From: a bacterium
Lineage (GTDB): Bacteria; Desulfobacterota; Desulfocorpusculales; Desulfocorpusculum
Assembly: GCA_037481695.1 (NCBI GenBank)
Contig: JBBFLE010000012.1
Coordinates: forward strand, 59,203 to 123,202
Direction of reading: 5' to 3'
Length of the DNA: 64,000 nt
A model generated the notes under the pieces. The model saw only the letters and a program-made list of their open reading frames with translations. It was not told the origin of the DNA and searched no databases. Below, in pieces: positions 9,340 to 17,968 of the stretch. The position numbers and the translations under genes are program-made. Within the stretch, counting starts at the first letter, position 1; the number at the start of each line of letters is the position of its first letter.

Positions 9340-9941
9340 TTCAGAAACAGTGTTGCCGCGGGAAGATCTTCCGGCGTGTCAACATCCTGCAATTTCTCCA
9401 GAATTCTGGGCCCAAATCTTTCTATCTTTTCAATGGTTCTTGAAAACACATTCCCGGAGCCCCAAGGGATACCTGAAAAGAGATCAGGGGCTCCTGCTTT
9501 GAGGCCTATGAGGTAATATCCTCCGTCCATGGCCGGTCCCAGTACCACCTGGTAAATCTCAAGGGCATCCAAGGCTTCCCGCAGAATAAATGGGGTAAGG
9601 CCCGGCACATCGCTTCCCACCAGTACCACTGAGCAGGCTCCACTCTGAAAAGCCTCATTGAAGGCCCTCCTCATTCTTTCTCCCAGGTCCCGGCCCTTTT
9701 GCTTGTGGTATGTGATCCCCTCACCCAGCCATTTTCGCATTGCTTCTTGAGAGCCACCATGGAAATGTACTTGGACGAATGAGTTCCAGGCATGGGCCGC
9801 TTCTCTTGCACAGCCAACAACATGTTCGGTAAGTCTTCTTTGCAGCAAGGCTGCCCCTTGGGGGCCCAGTTGGGGAATCAGTCGAGTCTTGACTCTGCCA
9901 GGCTCAGGATATCTTGTGAAAACCACTATTGCCTTTTCCAA
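9336..9941 (-). CDS. CofC-like nucleotidyl/glycosyl transferase, arsenosugar/selenodomain-associated type (TIGR04282-like, DUF2064)
   Basis: A 201-residue protein. It opens IVVFTRYPEPGRVKTRL, followed by LGPQGAALLQRRL. It has LVGSDVPGLTPFILREAL and GPAMDGGYYLIGLK, then ends with a VDTPEDL motif. These define the 'transferase 1, rSAM/selenodomain-associated' family, which is related to CofC-type nucleotidyltransferases. The start is a TTG, the only position that keeps the full conserved N terminus. Upstream lies arsS, 21 bases away if its UGA is read as selenocysteine; downstream is the coupled TIGR04283-like gene. Confidence 0.87.
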   Translation of the reverse strand: MEKAIVVFTRYPEPGRVKTRLIPQLGPQGAALLQRRLTEHVVGCAREAAHAWNSFVQVHFHGGSQEAMRKWLGEGITYHKQKGRDLGERMRRAFNEAFQSGACSVVLVGSDVPGLTPFILREALDALEIYQVVLGPAMDGGYYLIGLKAGAPDLFSGIPWGSGNVFSRTIEKIERFGPRILEKLQDVDTPEDLPAATLFLK

Positions 9942-9962
9942 TGTTAATCCCCAGGCCCGAAC

Positions 9963-10976
9963 TCAGGCCACAATGGCTCCCCCTCATGTGAAGCCTGAGC
10001 CTGCGGTGCAGGCATAGCAATGGTCTCCCACTACAATAGGGCTTCCAGGCTCGGGGAACCCCTCCATCTCCGATATGTGACGCTTCATCCCTCCCATGGG
10101 AAGAGCCACGCAAAGATTGAAGTCGCAATCAAAAAGGTATCCTTCCCAAGAGATGGACACCAGGGATCTACACATTAGACCTTCCAGGGTGAGAGGATTA
10201 AAGGCTGACTGGAGCCTTTGCATGTACCCTTGGAAATTCCCGGTGCTTATCAACCACATTCTAAAGCGGCCCAGGGGCACATTGGCAAAGGTGTAAAGCC
10301 TGTTAAAATGAATTCCCCACCTTCGCTGGAGCTCCTTCCTGAATCTTTCCTGAGCCTTTTGCTGAGCCGGCGGCAGGAAAGCCCCAGCAGGGTTTGATAC
10401 CAGATCCAACTCAAGCTCTGAGCCCGGAATGCCGTACCCCGCCATGTTCAAGACACGGAGCATCTCTAGGCTCTTTCCCATAACACCGATCCCGCGCTGA
10501 GCCTCCAGCTGCGCAGGGTTAGGGGAGGGGAAAGAGGCTACCAGAACCACTCTCTTTTTGCGAAAAAGCTCCAGGAGTTCTTCCGTCCCGGCCTCAGCCA
10601 AAGCCGTCAGGTTTGTTCTAATCATGAGCCTGGGCACCCAAGGGCTCAGAGATTCAACCAGATAAGAGAGATGCGGGTTAAGTTCAGGAGCCCCTCCTGT
10701 GATGTCCACGACTTGGGGAGCACATGTACGGGCAAATCGCAAGAGCTCTTCCATGGTCTCTAGGTCCATGGTCTCGGTCCTGTGAGGGCCAGCATCTAGG
10801 TGGCAGTGGCGACATAGCTGGTTGCACATGGGACCAAGATTCACCTGCAAGGTGGTGCCTGTGGCCCTCAAAAGAGTCTTGCCCAGCCTGGCCAGCTTTT
10901 TTCTGAAAGGCTCTACACCGGATTCTGCCTTGGCGGGCTCTGCAGTACAGCCATAGACTGCCCAAGAGGACTCCAT
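9963..10976 (-). CDS. arsS: ArsS-like radical SAM protein with probable selenocysteine at an in-frame UGA
   Basis: A radical SAM enzyme with the [4Fe-4S] ligands MCNQLCRHC (cysteines 51, 55 and 58), then TGGAPELNP and a DUF3641-type C-terminal region. The family is associated with arsenosugar synthesis. The frame reaches UGA at 9986-9984 right after HCYACTAGSGFT, but continues GGAIVA to a second UGA at 9965-9963. Homologues are known to end in a CTAGxGSxCGG-like motif in which Cys or Sec occupies exactly this position. I therefore read residue 331 as selenocysteine, for a product of 337 residues. The ATG at 10976 follows AAAGGAG and is preferred over the TTG at 11003. If Sec is not decoded, the product ends at 9984 without its terminal motif. 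Confidence 0.85.
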
Positions 10977-11095
10977 TCCAAACTCCTTTCCATCCCAGCC
11001 CAAAGATCCTTCCTACTTAAACAATCTATCTCTGACTTGCCGGCAAGCTCAAGGCCGCTTTCCCCCAGAATCAAAATGCCCGGCTCTTATCTTTG

Positions 11096-11428
11096 TCACA
11101 TGGAGAGTTTGGCCGCGATTCTGCGCATCTGTATCCCATGGATCAGGGAAGCTCCTCCTCTGATGGCGCAGGCCACATGGACAGCCTCGGTCATTTCCTC
11201 CAGATTTGAGCCTTTTTCCAGACAGGCCCTGGTGTACGCATCAATGCAGTAAGGACACTGTACTGCGTGGGCCACGGCCAGAGCGATCAGGGCCTTCTCC
11301 CGTTCGCTCAAGGCCCCCTCAGAGAACACCGCCCCGTAGTAATCGAAGAACTTCCTTGCCAGTTCAGATGCCTCTCCGCCGATTTCTTGAAACCTGTTTA
11401 GGTCCTCAGGCGAATAATAGTCAGCCAT
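11096..11428 (-). CDS. Arsenosugar/selenodomain-associated peroxidase-like protein (carboxymuconolactone decarboxylase/AhpD fold)
   Basis: A 110-residue all-helical AhpD-like protein. LSEREKALIALAVAHAVQCPYCIDAYT carries the CxxC redox pair, and it ends AIRGGASLIHG. The family (TIGR04169-like) is named for co-occurrence with ArsS. Here the redox position is Cys, with no in-frame UGA. The ATG at 11428 has AGGGAGG upstream; the open frame extends 65 codons further without family similarity and is not included. It is the first gene of the cassette that continues with arsS 119 bases downstream. Confidence 0.86.
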   Translation of the reverse strand: MADYYSPEDLNRFQEIGGEASELARKFFDYYGAVFSEGALSEREKALIALAVAHAVQCPYCIDAYTRACLEKGSNLEEMTEAVHVACAIRGGASLIHGIQMRRIAAKLSM

Positions 11429-11659
11429 CACATCCTCCCTATTCTTCGTCTCCTTGACCAATCTGGATGGACATACTGTCAAACACAGAGGGCAAGACAC
11501 AAGGTTGCAATGTTCTTTGAGAGCCAGTACCTTGGGCATCCTCCCAGGGTCAGGTCTCCAATTTCCCCCAAGGGGCCCGGACCAAAACCCCATATACTTT
11601 TCCTGCCTAACCCTCAGGGCCAAGCCGTTCCCAATAAGTCTACCGGGTTCGGCTGCAAG

Positions 11660-12400
11660 TTATTTCCTGCCCGAGGCCCTGGCCACGGTCTGTATTAGGG
11701 CTTGGGCATGGGAACTGGACACAGATCTTTTCACCAAGATGTCGGTGGGCTTGACGGAGCGACCATAATAGGCGCTGTTCCAGTCTCCTCTTGTGACCAC
11801 CACCGCACCTTCCAGGGAAATGCCTCCATAAAGCCCCTTGGACTTGGAAAAGGTTATGATATCGGCGCTGAGATTGGCAGTAGAAGCGTCTGCTCCACCT
11901 CCCACGGGGCCTATTGCCACTCCAATATCCACTCCCAGTTTCACACTGTCTGAAAGAAGAGCAGTGACCCCTCTTTGGGTCATGACCAGTAGAACCACCT
12001 CCGAGGCCTCCCCCCCAATCTGGAGCCCAAAGCTTCCCTCCCCCAGGGTATGAAATGTAGGCCCACACCATTTACCCTCCTGGTCCTTGGCCAGGAAAAC
12101 ACCGCTGCCACCAGAGGCGCCGAATATGAAAGCTCCTTTGAGCACCTGCGGAGCTATGAGAACTCCCTGGGCTTTTTTCAGGAGAGCCCTGAATGAACCC
12201 ATTTCTCCAGCAGCCATGAACCTCTCGAAGGTCAACTTGGCCCTTTCCACAATTTGCCTGGCTTCCGCTCTGTCCTCAGCAAAGAGCGGGGAACCGAGAG
12301 GGCAAAGACAAAAAGCCATGCAGACGGCGGCCAACCAAAGCCATTTGCACCGAGCTGTGAAGATATTCCTGCTTTTGTTCGTGTCTGAGATCAGGATCAT
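11660..12400 (-). CDS. SYLF-domain (Ysc84-type) lipid-binding protein, exported
   Basis: A 246-residue protein with a signal peptide (hydrophobic residues about 18-38, cleavage near SPLFAED). A SYLF domain follows: AQGVLIAPQVLKGAFIFG and GGSGVFLAK, then the GPTFHTLGEGSFGLQIGGE and VLLVMTQRGV strands, and SKSKGLYGGISLEGAVV near the end. The family binds phosphoinositides in eukaryotes; bacterial members are periplasmic or envelope proteins of unclear role. The gene stands between the nitroreductase and the peroxidase-like gene on the same strand with gaps of 94 and 231 bases. Confidence 0.88.
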   Translation of the reverse strand: MILISDTNKSRNIFTARCKWLWLAAVCMAFCLCPLGSPLFAEDRAEARQIVERAKLTFERFMAAGEMGSFRALLKKAQGVLIAPQVLKGAFIFGASGGSGVFLAKDQEGKWCGPTFHTLGEGSFGLQIGGEASEVVLLVMTQRGVTALLSDSVKLGVDIGVAIGPVGGGADASTANLSADIITFSKSKGLYGGISLEGAVVVTRGDWNSAYYGRSVKPTDILVKRSVSSSHAQALIQTVARASGRK

Positions 12401-12494
12401 GGCCCACTGTCTCCTTTCTGCCCCGCAACAAGGGCTCCAACCTTTTTCTCAATGATCATTTTCACAGCCAGACCCGGTGCCTTGAGTCCAGGTG

Positions 12495-13397
12495 CTATCC
12501 TGTATCGGGCCTCCAAGTGATTATGTATTGCAAACTACCTTGAGATGGCAACAACTGTGCTTTTTCCTTTACCCATTTTCCTTTGAGTCCCAGCTGCACC
12601 CAAGCCAGCTCGAAGTGGCACATGGCAATACCCATGTCCACCCTCTGGAGGTCCGCAAGTCCCAGGAGCCTGAAAAGGAGACTTCCCTTTCCGTACCCCT
12701 TGCTTCTTTGAAGATAAAAAAGAAAATCCCGCCCGATTCTCACTATCCGCCAGGGCTGCTTGTTGGATGCAGAAGGAGCCCACCTCACACACTCTAATAC
12801 TTTTCCCAGCGGCTCTTCTGGATGGAGCCTCAGGGGCTTCTCAAAACTTTCTTGAAAAAAGAGCTTTTCTGCCGGGAAACGCTGTGTTGCCCCAACTCTT
12901 CGACGAAGCTGCCCCCGTATGGGATCCTCCTTGTGCTTGTAACCCAAGGCTACCACCGCAGGCATGCTCTCGCCAGCCCTGAGTCCCACCTTCCTGGCAA
13001 AACTGCTCTTGGTGAAAGTCCCGCCCAACCAGCAGGTCCCAAGGCCCAAGCCGGTGGCGTAAAGAACTGCTTCTTCCATGACATAGCCGTAATCCTCCAT
13101 GTCGTTGGGAGAACTCCCCACGCTTCCTGCCATGAAGGCTGTGGCACCCCTTATGAACCCGTAGGTTCCCAGACCCTTGAGAACTCCCTGATCCTCTTGT
13201 GCTTGGGCCAACAAAACAAGGCGAGTAGGGCTGCCCAAGGGACCGCGTGCCTTGGCGCTCAGAAATTCTCCAAGACTCAGGCGCTCCTTTTCCCGAAGAG
13301 GCTCACCCGTGTACCTTCTACAGGAATACCGCTCAGTTATGATCTGGATGATATCTTGTTGCAATTTCCGACTCCCCAGCTCCTGGAATTCTTTCAA
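12495..13397 (-). CDS. Nitroreductase family protein (TM1586-like)
   Basis: A 300-residue FMN-type nitroreductase-fold protein. It carries RYSCRRYTGEPL near the N terminus (FMN phosphate contacts), YGYVMEEAVLYATGLGLGTCWLGGTF, and a second conserved block VRWAPSASNKQPWRIV near residue 200. The two-block arrangement resembles the 'putative TM nitroreductase' family rather than the short NfsB type. The electron acceptor is unknown. The start is a TTG with a strong AAGGAGC site five bases upstream. It lies directly downstream of the 6-phosphogluconate dehydrogenase gene, a possible NAD(P)H source. Confidence 0.87.
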   Translation of the reverse strand: MKEFQELGSRKLQQDIIQIITERYSCRRYTGEPLREKERLSLGEFLSAKARGPLGSPTRLVLLAQAQEDQGVLKGLGTYGFIRGATAFMAGSVGSSPNDMEDYGYVMEEAVLYATGLGLGTCWLGGTFTKSSFARKVGLRAGESMPAVVALGYKHKEDPIRGQLRRRVGATQRFPAEKLFFQESFEKPLRLHPEEPLGKVLECVRWAPSASNKQPWRIVRIGRDFLFYLQRSKGYGKGSLLFRLLGLADLQRVDMGIAMCHFELAWVQLGLKGKWVKEKAQLLPSQGSLQYIITWRPDTG

Positions 13398-13457
13398 GAA
13401 AAGCTCCTTGACAGTAGGTCTTCTGCCAGGAAAGTATACGATCCTTTCATTCCTGCC

Positions 13458-14372
13458 TTAGCCCTTCTGGGCTGCTGGCCTCACAGCATGTCCTCCAAAC
13501 TCCCGCCTAAGGGCGGCCAGGATCTTGTCAGCAAAGGAGTCTTGCTGCCTGGAGCGGAATCTCTGGAAGAGGGACGCCGCTATGACAGGAGCAGGCACAC
13601 CTAGTTCCACTGCTTCCTGAACCGTCCAGCGGCCCTCCCCGGAGTCCTCCACATAGCCACGTATTCCTGAGAGCCTGGGATCCCCTCGAAATGCGGACTC
13701 CAGTAGTTCTAGCAGCCATGAGCGCACCACACTGCCTTGGTTCCATAGAGCCGCAACCTGCGCATGATCCAGGCAATCTTTGTATGGAGAGGACTCCAGC
13801 AGGGCAAAGCCCTCTGCATAGGCCTGCATCATGCCGTACTCGATTCCATTGTGTACCATCTTGACAAAATGCCCGGCTCCTGTAGGGCCGCAGTAAAGAT
13901 AGCCATTTTCCGCGGCGAGAGTCTCCAGGATGGGGATGAGCTTTTGGTAGACTTCTTTTTTCCCTCCCATCATTATGCAGTAACCCCTTTCCAACCCCCA
14001 GATGCCTCCGCTTACCCCGGCATCCAAGTACTCTATCCCCTTGGGCGATAAAATCTGGGCACGGCGAAGATCGTCCCTGTAGAAGCTGTTACCCCCTTCC
14101 ACCAGGATGTCTCCGGGAGAAAGGAGCTCCCCCAGCTCCATTATGTGCTGGTCCACTGTCTCGCCAGCAGGCAGCATCAGCCAGACGAGCCGGGGCAAAG
14201 GTAGTTTCTCCACCAACTCCCCAAGGGAGTATGCCCCAAGCGCACCTTCAGCAACGATCTCTCTTGTCTTCTCGGGGCTGCGATTGTAAGCAACAACTCC
14301 ATGACCTCCCCGAAGAAGTCTTTTGGCCATATTCATCCCCATCCTTCCCAAACCCACCATGCCCAGGTCCAT
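13458..14372 (-). CDS. gnd: 6-phosphogluconate dehydrogenase, decarboxylating (short YqeC/GntZ type)
   Basis: A 304-residue oxidoreductase giving ribulose-5-phosphate, CO2 and NAD(P)H. The Rossmann motif is MVGLGRMGMNMAKRLL. NRSPEKTRE follows the beta2 strand and favours NAD or NADP ambiguously. Other motifs are DILVEGGNSFYRDD, DAGVSGGIWGLERGYCIMMGG and the catalytic HFVKMVHNGIEYGMMQAYAEGF. The length matches the short dimeric form rather than the 470-residue form. The ATG at 14372 has GGGGAGGTG upstream; the 37 extra in-frame codons before it are not family-like. Confidence 0.92.
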   Translation of the reverse strand: MDLGMVGLGRMGMNMAKRLLRGGHGVVAYNRSPEKTREIVAEGALGAYSLGELVEKLPLPRLVWLMLPAGETVDQHIMELGELLSPGDILVEGGNSFYRDDLRRAQILSPKGIEYLDAGVSGGIWGLERGYCIMMGGKKEVYQKLIPILETLAAENGYLYCGPTGAGHFVKMVHNGIEYGMMQAYAEGFALLESSPYKDCLDHAQVAALWNQGSVVRSWLLELLESAFRGDPRLSGIRGYVEDSGEGRWTVQEAVELGVPAPVIAASLFQRFRSRQQDSFADKILAALRREFGGHAVRPAAQKG

Positions 14373-14545
14373 GAGACACCTCCCCAGTTGGTAATTCTGT
14401 GCAAGCAAAGCAAGAAGGCCGAGCCATCTCTTCAGCTCGAGTATACCTTTGCTTGCGACTCTTGCTCCACCCTGAAAGTGCAAAAAAATGTGCCATGGGA
14501 GAGCTAAAATAAGTAGTAAAGATATCCCGAAGGACAGGCGATGTC

Positions 14546-15379
14546 ATGGGAGCGCTAAGGCTTCTAATTATCAGTTTCATCTTGATGAGAAACTCTACGA
14601 TGCTATTTTCCGCATCTGCTGCTCCCAAGGCAGAGCTTTGGCACAGGTGGCAAGCAGCCGATCCATGGGGCACCACCCGGGTTGATCACGGCCCTTGGCA
14701 GGCGTTCCTCAAAAATTACCTGGTGACCGACGACCCTTCCGGAGTAAATAAGATCAGGTATTCCTATGTCACCCCTCAAGACAAGACCCTCTTAGAACAT
14801 TATTTGAAAGAGCTCCAGGCAGTTCGGGTCTCAGAGCTTAAGCGCGAGGAGCAGAAGCCTTACTGGATCAACCTGTACAATGCCCTGATAGTGAAGGTGG
14901 TGCTGGATCATTACCCGGTGGAAAGCATACAGGATATCAATATCTCTCCAGGCCTCTTAAGTAGGGGGCCTTGGGGAGCCAAGCTTCTCAAGATCCAGGG
15001 CGAGGGAGTCTCTCTAAACGACATAGAGCACCGGATATTGAGACCAATTTGGAAGGACAATCGAGTGCATTATGCCCTCAACTGCGCAAGCCTAAGCTGT
15101 CCCAACCTGCAACCCGAGGCCTATACCGCTGAAAATATGGAAGAACTCCTGGAAAGAGGTGTCAGAGACTACGTGAACCACCCAAGAGGAGTCCGTTTTG
15201 AAAAGGCAGGCCTGGTGCTCTCATCCATCTACGACTGGTATGGAGTTGATTTCGGCGGTAGGACAGGGATCATCCAACACCTGCTCAGATATGTCGGGGG
15301 GGCCTTGGCAAAGGAGCTGGCCGGTTTTCAGGGAAAGATCAGATATGAATATGACTGGAGGCTTAACGACTGGCCATAG
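14546..15379 (+). CDS. DUF547 domain-containing exported protein
   Basis: A 277-residue protein with an N-terminal signal sequence (hydrophobic residues 4-24). A DUF547 domain follows: KPYWINLYNALIVKVVLDHYP, then GVSLNDIEHRILRP and the cysteine-containing VHYALNCASLSCPNLQPEAY. It ends LSSIYDWYGVDFGG and YDWRLND. The conserved C-A-S-x-S-C-P block suggests a redox or metal site, but the biochemical role is unknown. It is divergent from gnd and 127 bases upstream of a TVP38-like gene. DUF547 and TVP38-type genes often accompany thiol or metal-resistance genes, so a link to the arsenic-type cassette is inferred. Confidence 0.86.
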   Translation: MGALRLLIISFILMRNSTMLFSASAAPKAELWHRWQAADPWGTTRVDHGPWQAFLKNYLVTDDPSGVNKIRYSYVTPQDKTLLEHYLKELQAVRVSELKREEQKPYWINLYNALIVKVVLDHYPVESIQDINISPGLLSRGPWGAKLLKIQGEGVSLNDIEHRILRPIWKDNRVHYALNCASLSCPNLQPEAYTAENMEELLERGVRDYVNHPRGVRFEKAGLVLSSIYDWYGVDFGGRTGIIQHLLRYVGGALAKELAGFQGKIRYEYDWRLNDWP

Positions 15380-15506
15380 CCTTGAAAACACACCAGATGA
15401 TCCAGTGAGATCTGATGGTATTATGAGGCAATGGTCTTTGAAGCAAAAGCTGGGTGATAGTGGAGAAAGGGATGAAAAGGCTTGATCTGATGGATAAGGA
15501 CTCCAC

Positions 15507-16220
15507 ATGAGAAATGTCAGGCTCAACAAGAAGCTTGCCTTCAGGTTAGGAGTTGCTGCGGGGATTCTAGGCGGCCTGGTGTTCTTCAGGTTATTGAATC
15601 TGGGCGATTACCTGAGTCTGGATTACATAAGGGCTTCAGAGGAGAGGTTCAGGATCCTCTATGAGGAGAACCGGATCCTGGTCATAGCTGCCTATATGTT
15701 CGTATATGTGATTTCCACCTCTTTATCTCTTCCCGGGGCCACGGTTCTTACCCTTGCAGGGGGAGCCCTTTTCGGTTTCTGGGCTGGTGTGTTGATAGTG
15801 TCTTTTGCCAGCACATTGGGGGCCACACTGGCCTGTATTGTGTCAAGGTTTCTCCTTAGGGACTGGGTTCAGGGAAAGTTTGGGGATCGTTTGAGGGCAG
15901 TAAACGAGGGCCTAGCCAGGGAAGGTGCTTTTTATCTTTTTACCATGCGTCTTATTGCCCTTTTTCCTTTCTGGGTCATCAATATGGTCATGGGAGTCAC
16001 CAAGATTCCTCTTTGGACCTTCTATTGGGTATCTCAGGTAGGGATGCTTCCGGGCACAGCATTATATGTAAATGCAGGCAAAGAATTGGCCAAGATAGAT
16101 TCTGTCTCGGGCATTCTATCACCCAGTCTCATCATTTCCTTTGCAATCCTTGGACTTTTCCCTTTGGGGGTCAAAAAACTGATAAGCATTTACAGAGCCA
16201 GGGCCCCCAGGCCTTTATAG
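15507..16220 (+). CDS. TVP38/TMEM64 (VTT/DedA-like) membrane protein
   Basis: A 237-residue integral inner-membrane protein with about six hydrophobic segments. The VTT-domain hallmark SLSLPGATVLTLAGGALFGFWAGVL is followed by FASTLGATLACIVSRFLLRDWV, and the re-entrant region is FTMRLIALFPFWVINMVMGVT. DedA-superfamily members act in lipid flipping, membrane homeostasis and sometimes metal tolerance. The specific substrate is unknown. It is co-directional with the first DUF547 gene and convergent with the second. Confidence 0.88.
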   Translation: MRNVRLNKKLAFRLGVAAGILGGLVFFRLLNLGDYLSLDYIRASEERFRILYEENRILVIAAYMFVYVISTSLSLPGATVLTLAGGALFGFWAGVLIVSFASTLGATLACIVSRFLLRDWVQGKFGDRLRAVNEGLAREGAFYLFTMRLIALFPFWVINMVMGVTKIPLWTFYWVSQVGMLPGTALYVNAGKELAKIDSVSGILSPSLIISFAILGLFPLGVKKLISIYRARAPRPL

Positions 16221-16373
16221 ATTCCATGGCCCAAGGTTGCCTGGTGCCCGGATGCAAGAACATGCAGGTGACGGCCACACGGTTTTCCCAATGGAGGTTC
16301 TTGCAGGCTGCCAGCCATTACAGCTCTCCAAGATTGGTGACGTGGGAGCTGCATACCACCTGGTATGTTTAGC

Positions 16374-16475
16374 CATTTCCAGGCCTGGACCTGGGAGGTA
16401 ACCAACAGGAGGAATCAGGCTGCGTTGGAGCAGGAATCGGTTCATCTCAGGATATGGTGAAGTGTACCTGATTAA
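16374..16475. repeat. Dispersed intergenic repeat, copy C
   Basis: Shares the blocks CATTTCCAGGCCTGGACC, AATCAGGCTGCGTTGGAGC, AATCGGTTCATCTCAGGATA and TGGTGAAGTGTACCTGATTA with other copies in this window. It lies in the convergent gap between the TVP38-like and DUF547 genes. No coding potential is visible. Confidence 0.7.
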
Positions 16476-16499
16476 TTCACCAGTCGTGAATAATACGGA

Positions 16500-17312
16500 C
16501 TAGTTCAGATCCCAATCATAGTGCTGAAACCTTACAGGCAGGCTGGTTCTGTGCCTTGCTATGGCCTCTCGGGCTTGTCCAGGGTCCAGGTACTTGAGAA
16601 GCAGATCCATTATGCCAGACATGCCACCAAAATCCCACTTGTACCACCGGAAGATCTGGGAGAGCTCCAGGACTCCTGATTCGGGCAAGAACTTTACCCC
16701 TGGTCCGTTTATGAAGCTTGCTGTCGCAAGATCCAGCTGGAAATCTACTCGTTGAGCCTCATAAAAACCCACGGGAGGACAGGACCTGGCACCGCACACC
16801 ATGGCGAAGTGAATCCTGGGATCCAAGGGTTCCACACAGAAAGCGATTCTTGGATCCCTTTTCCGAAATGGTCTTAGAATCCCATAAGGCGCTCTGCTGT
16901 TGCCCCTCAAAATACCGTGCTCCATCTCATGAAGGGAAAAAACGTAACCTCCTATCCGATATGCCACCCGTTTAAAGAAGAGGCGAACTTCCCTGACCGA
17001 GCGTTTAACCCCCAAGCTCACCACTCCATGGATCACCGCGGCGTTGTAAACATTTATCCAAAAGGCCAGGCGCTGAGCTCTATCCCTTAGAGACTCCAAA
17101 GGAAAAAGAGCAAGCCCCCTTGTGAGCCCTTCATATCTGAGGAAGGCTTCTGAATCTTTCATTTTTCCGTAAAGGATTTCTCCGGTTTCTGTATCCATGA
17201 ACTGGGCTTTGAGATCCGCCAGAGCCAGGCTCAAGCTTACATCCAGCGGAAATTCTCCTTTTGGTTCCGCTTCCTGTCCGTGGTTAAGAATGAACTTGAA
17301 GTTCTCAAACAT
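16500..17312 (-). CDS. DUF547 domain-containing protein (second copy, no signal peptide)
   Basis: A 270-residue protein with the same core as the gene at 14.5 kb: RLAFWINVYNAAVIHGVV, SLHEMEHGILRGN, IHFAMVCGARSCPPVGFY, QIFRWYKWDFGG and YDWDLN. It lacks an evident signal sequence, so it probably acts in the cytoplasm, unlike its exported paralogue. N-terminal residues 1-60 are family-specific and unassigned. The ATG at 17312 is the natural start. The two paralogues flank the TVP38-like gene, one on each strand. Confidence 0.85.
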   Translation of the reverse strand: MFENFKFILNHGQEAEPKGEFPLDVSLSLALADLKAQFMDTETGEILYGKMKDSEAFLRYEGLTRGLALFPLESLRDRAQRLAFWINVYNAAVIHGVVSLGVKRSVREVRLFFKRVAYRIGGYVFSLHEMEHGILRGNSRAPYGILRPFRKRDPRIAFCVEPLDPRIHFAMVCGARSCPPVGFYEAQRVDFQLDLATASFINGPGVKFLPESGVLELSQIFRWYKWDFGGMSGIMDLLLKYLDPGQAREAIARHRTSLPVRFQHYDWDLN

Positions 17313-17471
17313 CTTTGTCCTGGATCCGGATTCTTTTCACCCCGGAATTTTTGGAAGCTTCTCTCCAGGATCACTCGAAGCCCAACAACTGCGTATCTCC
17401 AACCCAGGCAAAAAAAGCATGTGCCCAGCTCCCTCCAAGAAGAAAGGCTTGGATCTGCTTTTCCTGCATCC

Positions 17472-17765
17472 TTACCTGGAGAGGTTCTCCAGGAACTGTT
17501 TCCAAGGAGTTGCCATCATGGTCTCTGTGGTGGAATTGCCGTAAGCTCGTATTAGCATGGCTGCTCGCTCTATCTGTTCAGGGCGGTCGGACTCCACTAT
17601 GTCCACCACATCGAAACGGCCAAAAGGCACATAGCTGTGCTTCCATTTCACATCCGGGCACTGCTCTTTGATGGCCCTGGAGACTCTCTGGGCCATGTTT
17701 AGCAACTCCTTGGGATCCCTAAAAGCGTCCGGGGAAAACCTGCTGAGTATTATGTAAGTGGCCAT
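17472..17765 (-). CDS. GYD domain-containing protein
   Basis: A 97-residue protein with the small ferredoxin-like GYD fold: MATYIILSRFSPDAF, a central YVPFGRFDVVDIVESD in which the family's G-x-x-D pattern is visible, and ENLSR at the end. The function of GYD proteins is not established. A very strong AAAGGAGGTGAG site precedes the ATG. It is 159 bases upstream, in transcription order, of the second DUF547 gene, so the two may share a transcript. Confidence 0.82.
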   Translation of the reverse strand: MATYIILSRFSPDAFRDPKELLNMAQRVSRAIKEQCPDVKWKHSYVPFGRFDVVDIVESDRPEQIERAAMLIRAYGNSTTETMMATPWKQFLENLSR

Positions 17766-17968
17766 GGCTCACCTCCTTTGTCCTGAACAAAAAGATCTCT
17801 TTCCCTTTGCTTGGCCAACTCGTCCAGATCTGTTATTTGCAGGGTTGGCCCTTCCCAATTCCTTGGTACTTCTAGCCATTTTTCACCTGCAAGTCCGTGC
17901 GAAACCTCCGGGAAAAAAGTCATCGTTTGCTTCAGCAGGAATCAACTAATCCAGTCAATATCATCAGC

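Noticed and set aside
9336..9941. Alternative GTG start for the TIGR04282-like gene at 9926
   Set aside because: AAAAGG lies near it, but starting there would remove part of the conserved N-terminal strand that the TTG at 9941 retains.
11429..11623. N-terminal extension of the peroxidase-like gene, with CPLCLTVC
   Set aside because: The extension has cysteines that look interesting, but a strong ribosome site precedes the internal ATG at 11428 and the extension has no family counterpart.
12822..13604. Long open frame on the plus strand
   Set aside because: It is antisense to the nitroreductase gene, has no ribosome site and reads as low-similarity sequence; the minus-strand frame carries recognised family motifs.
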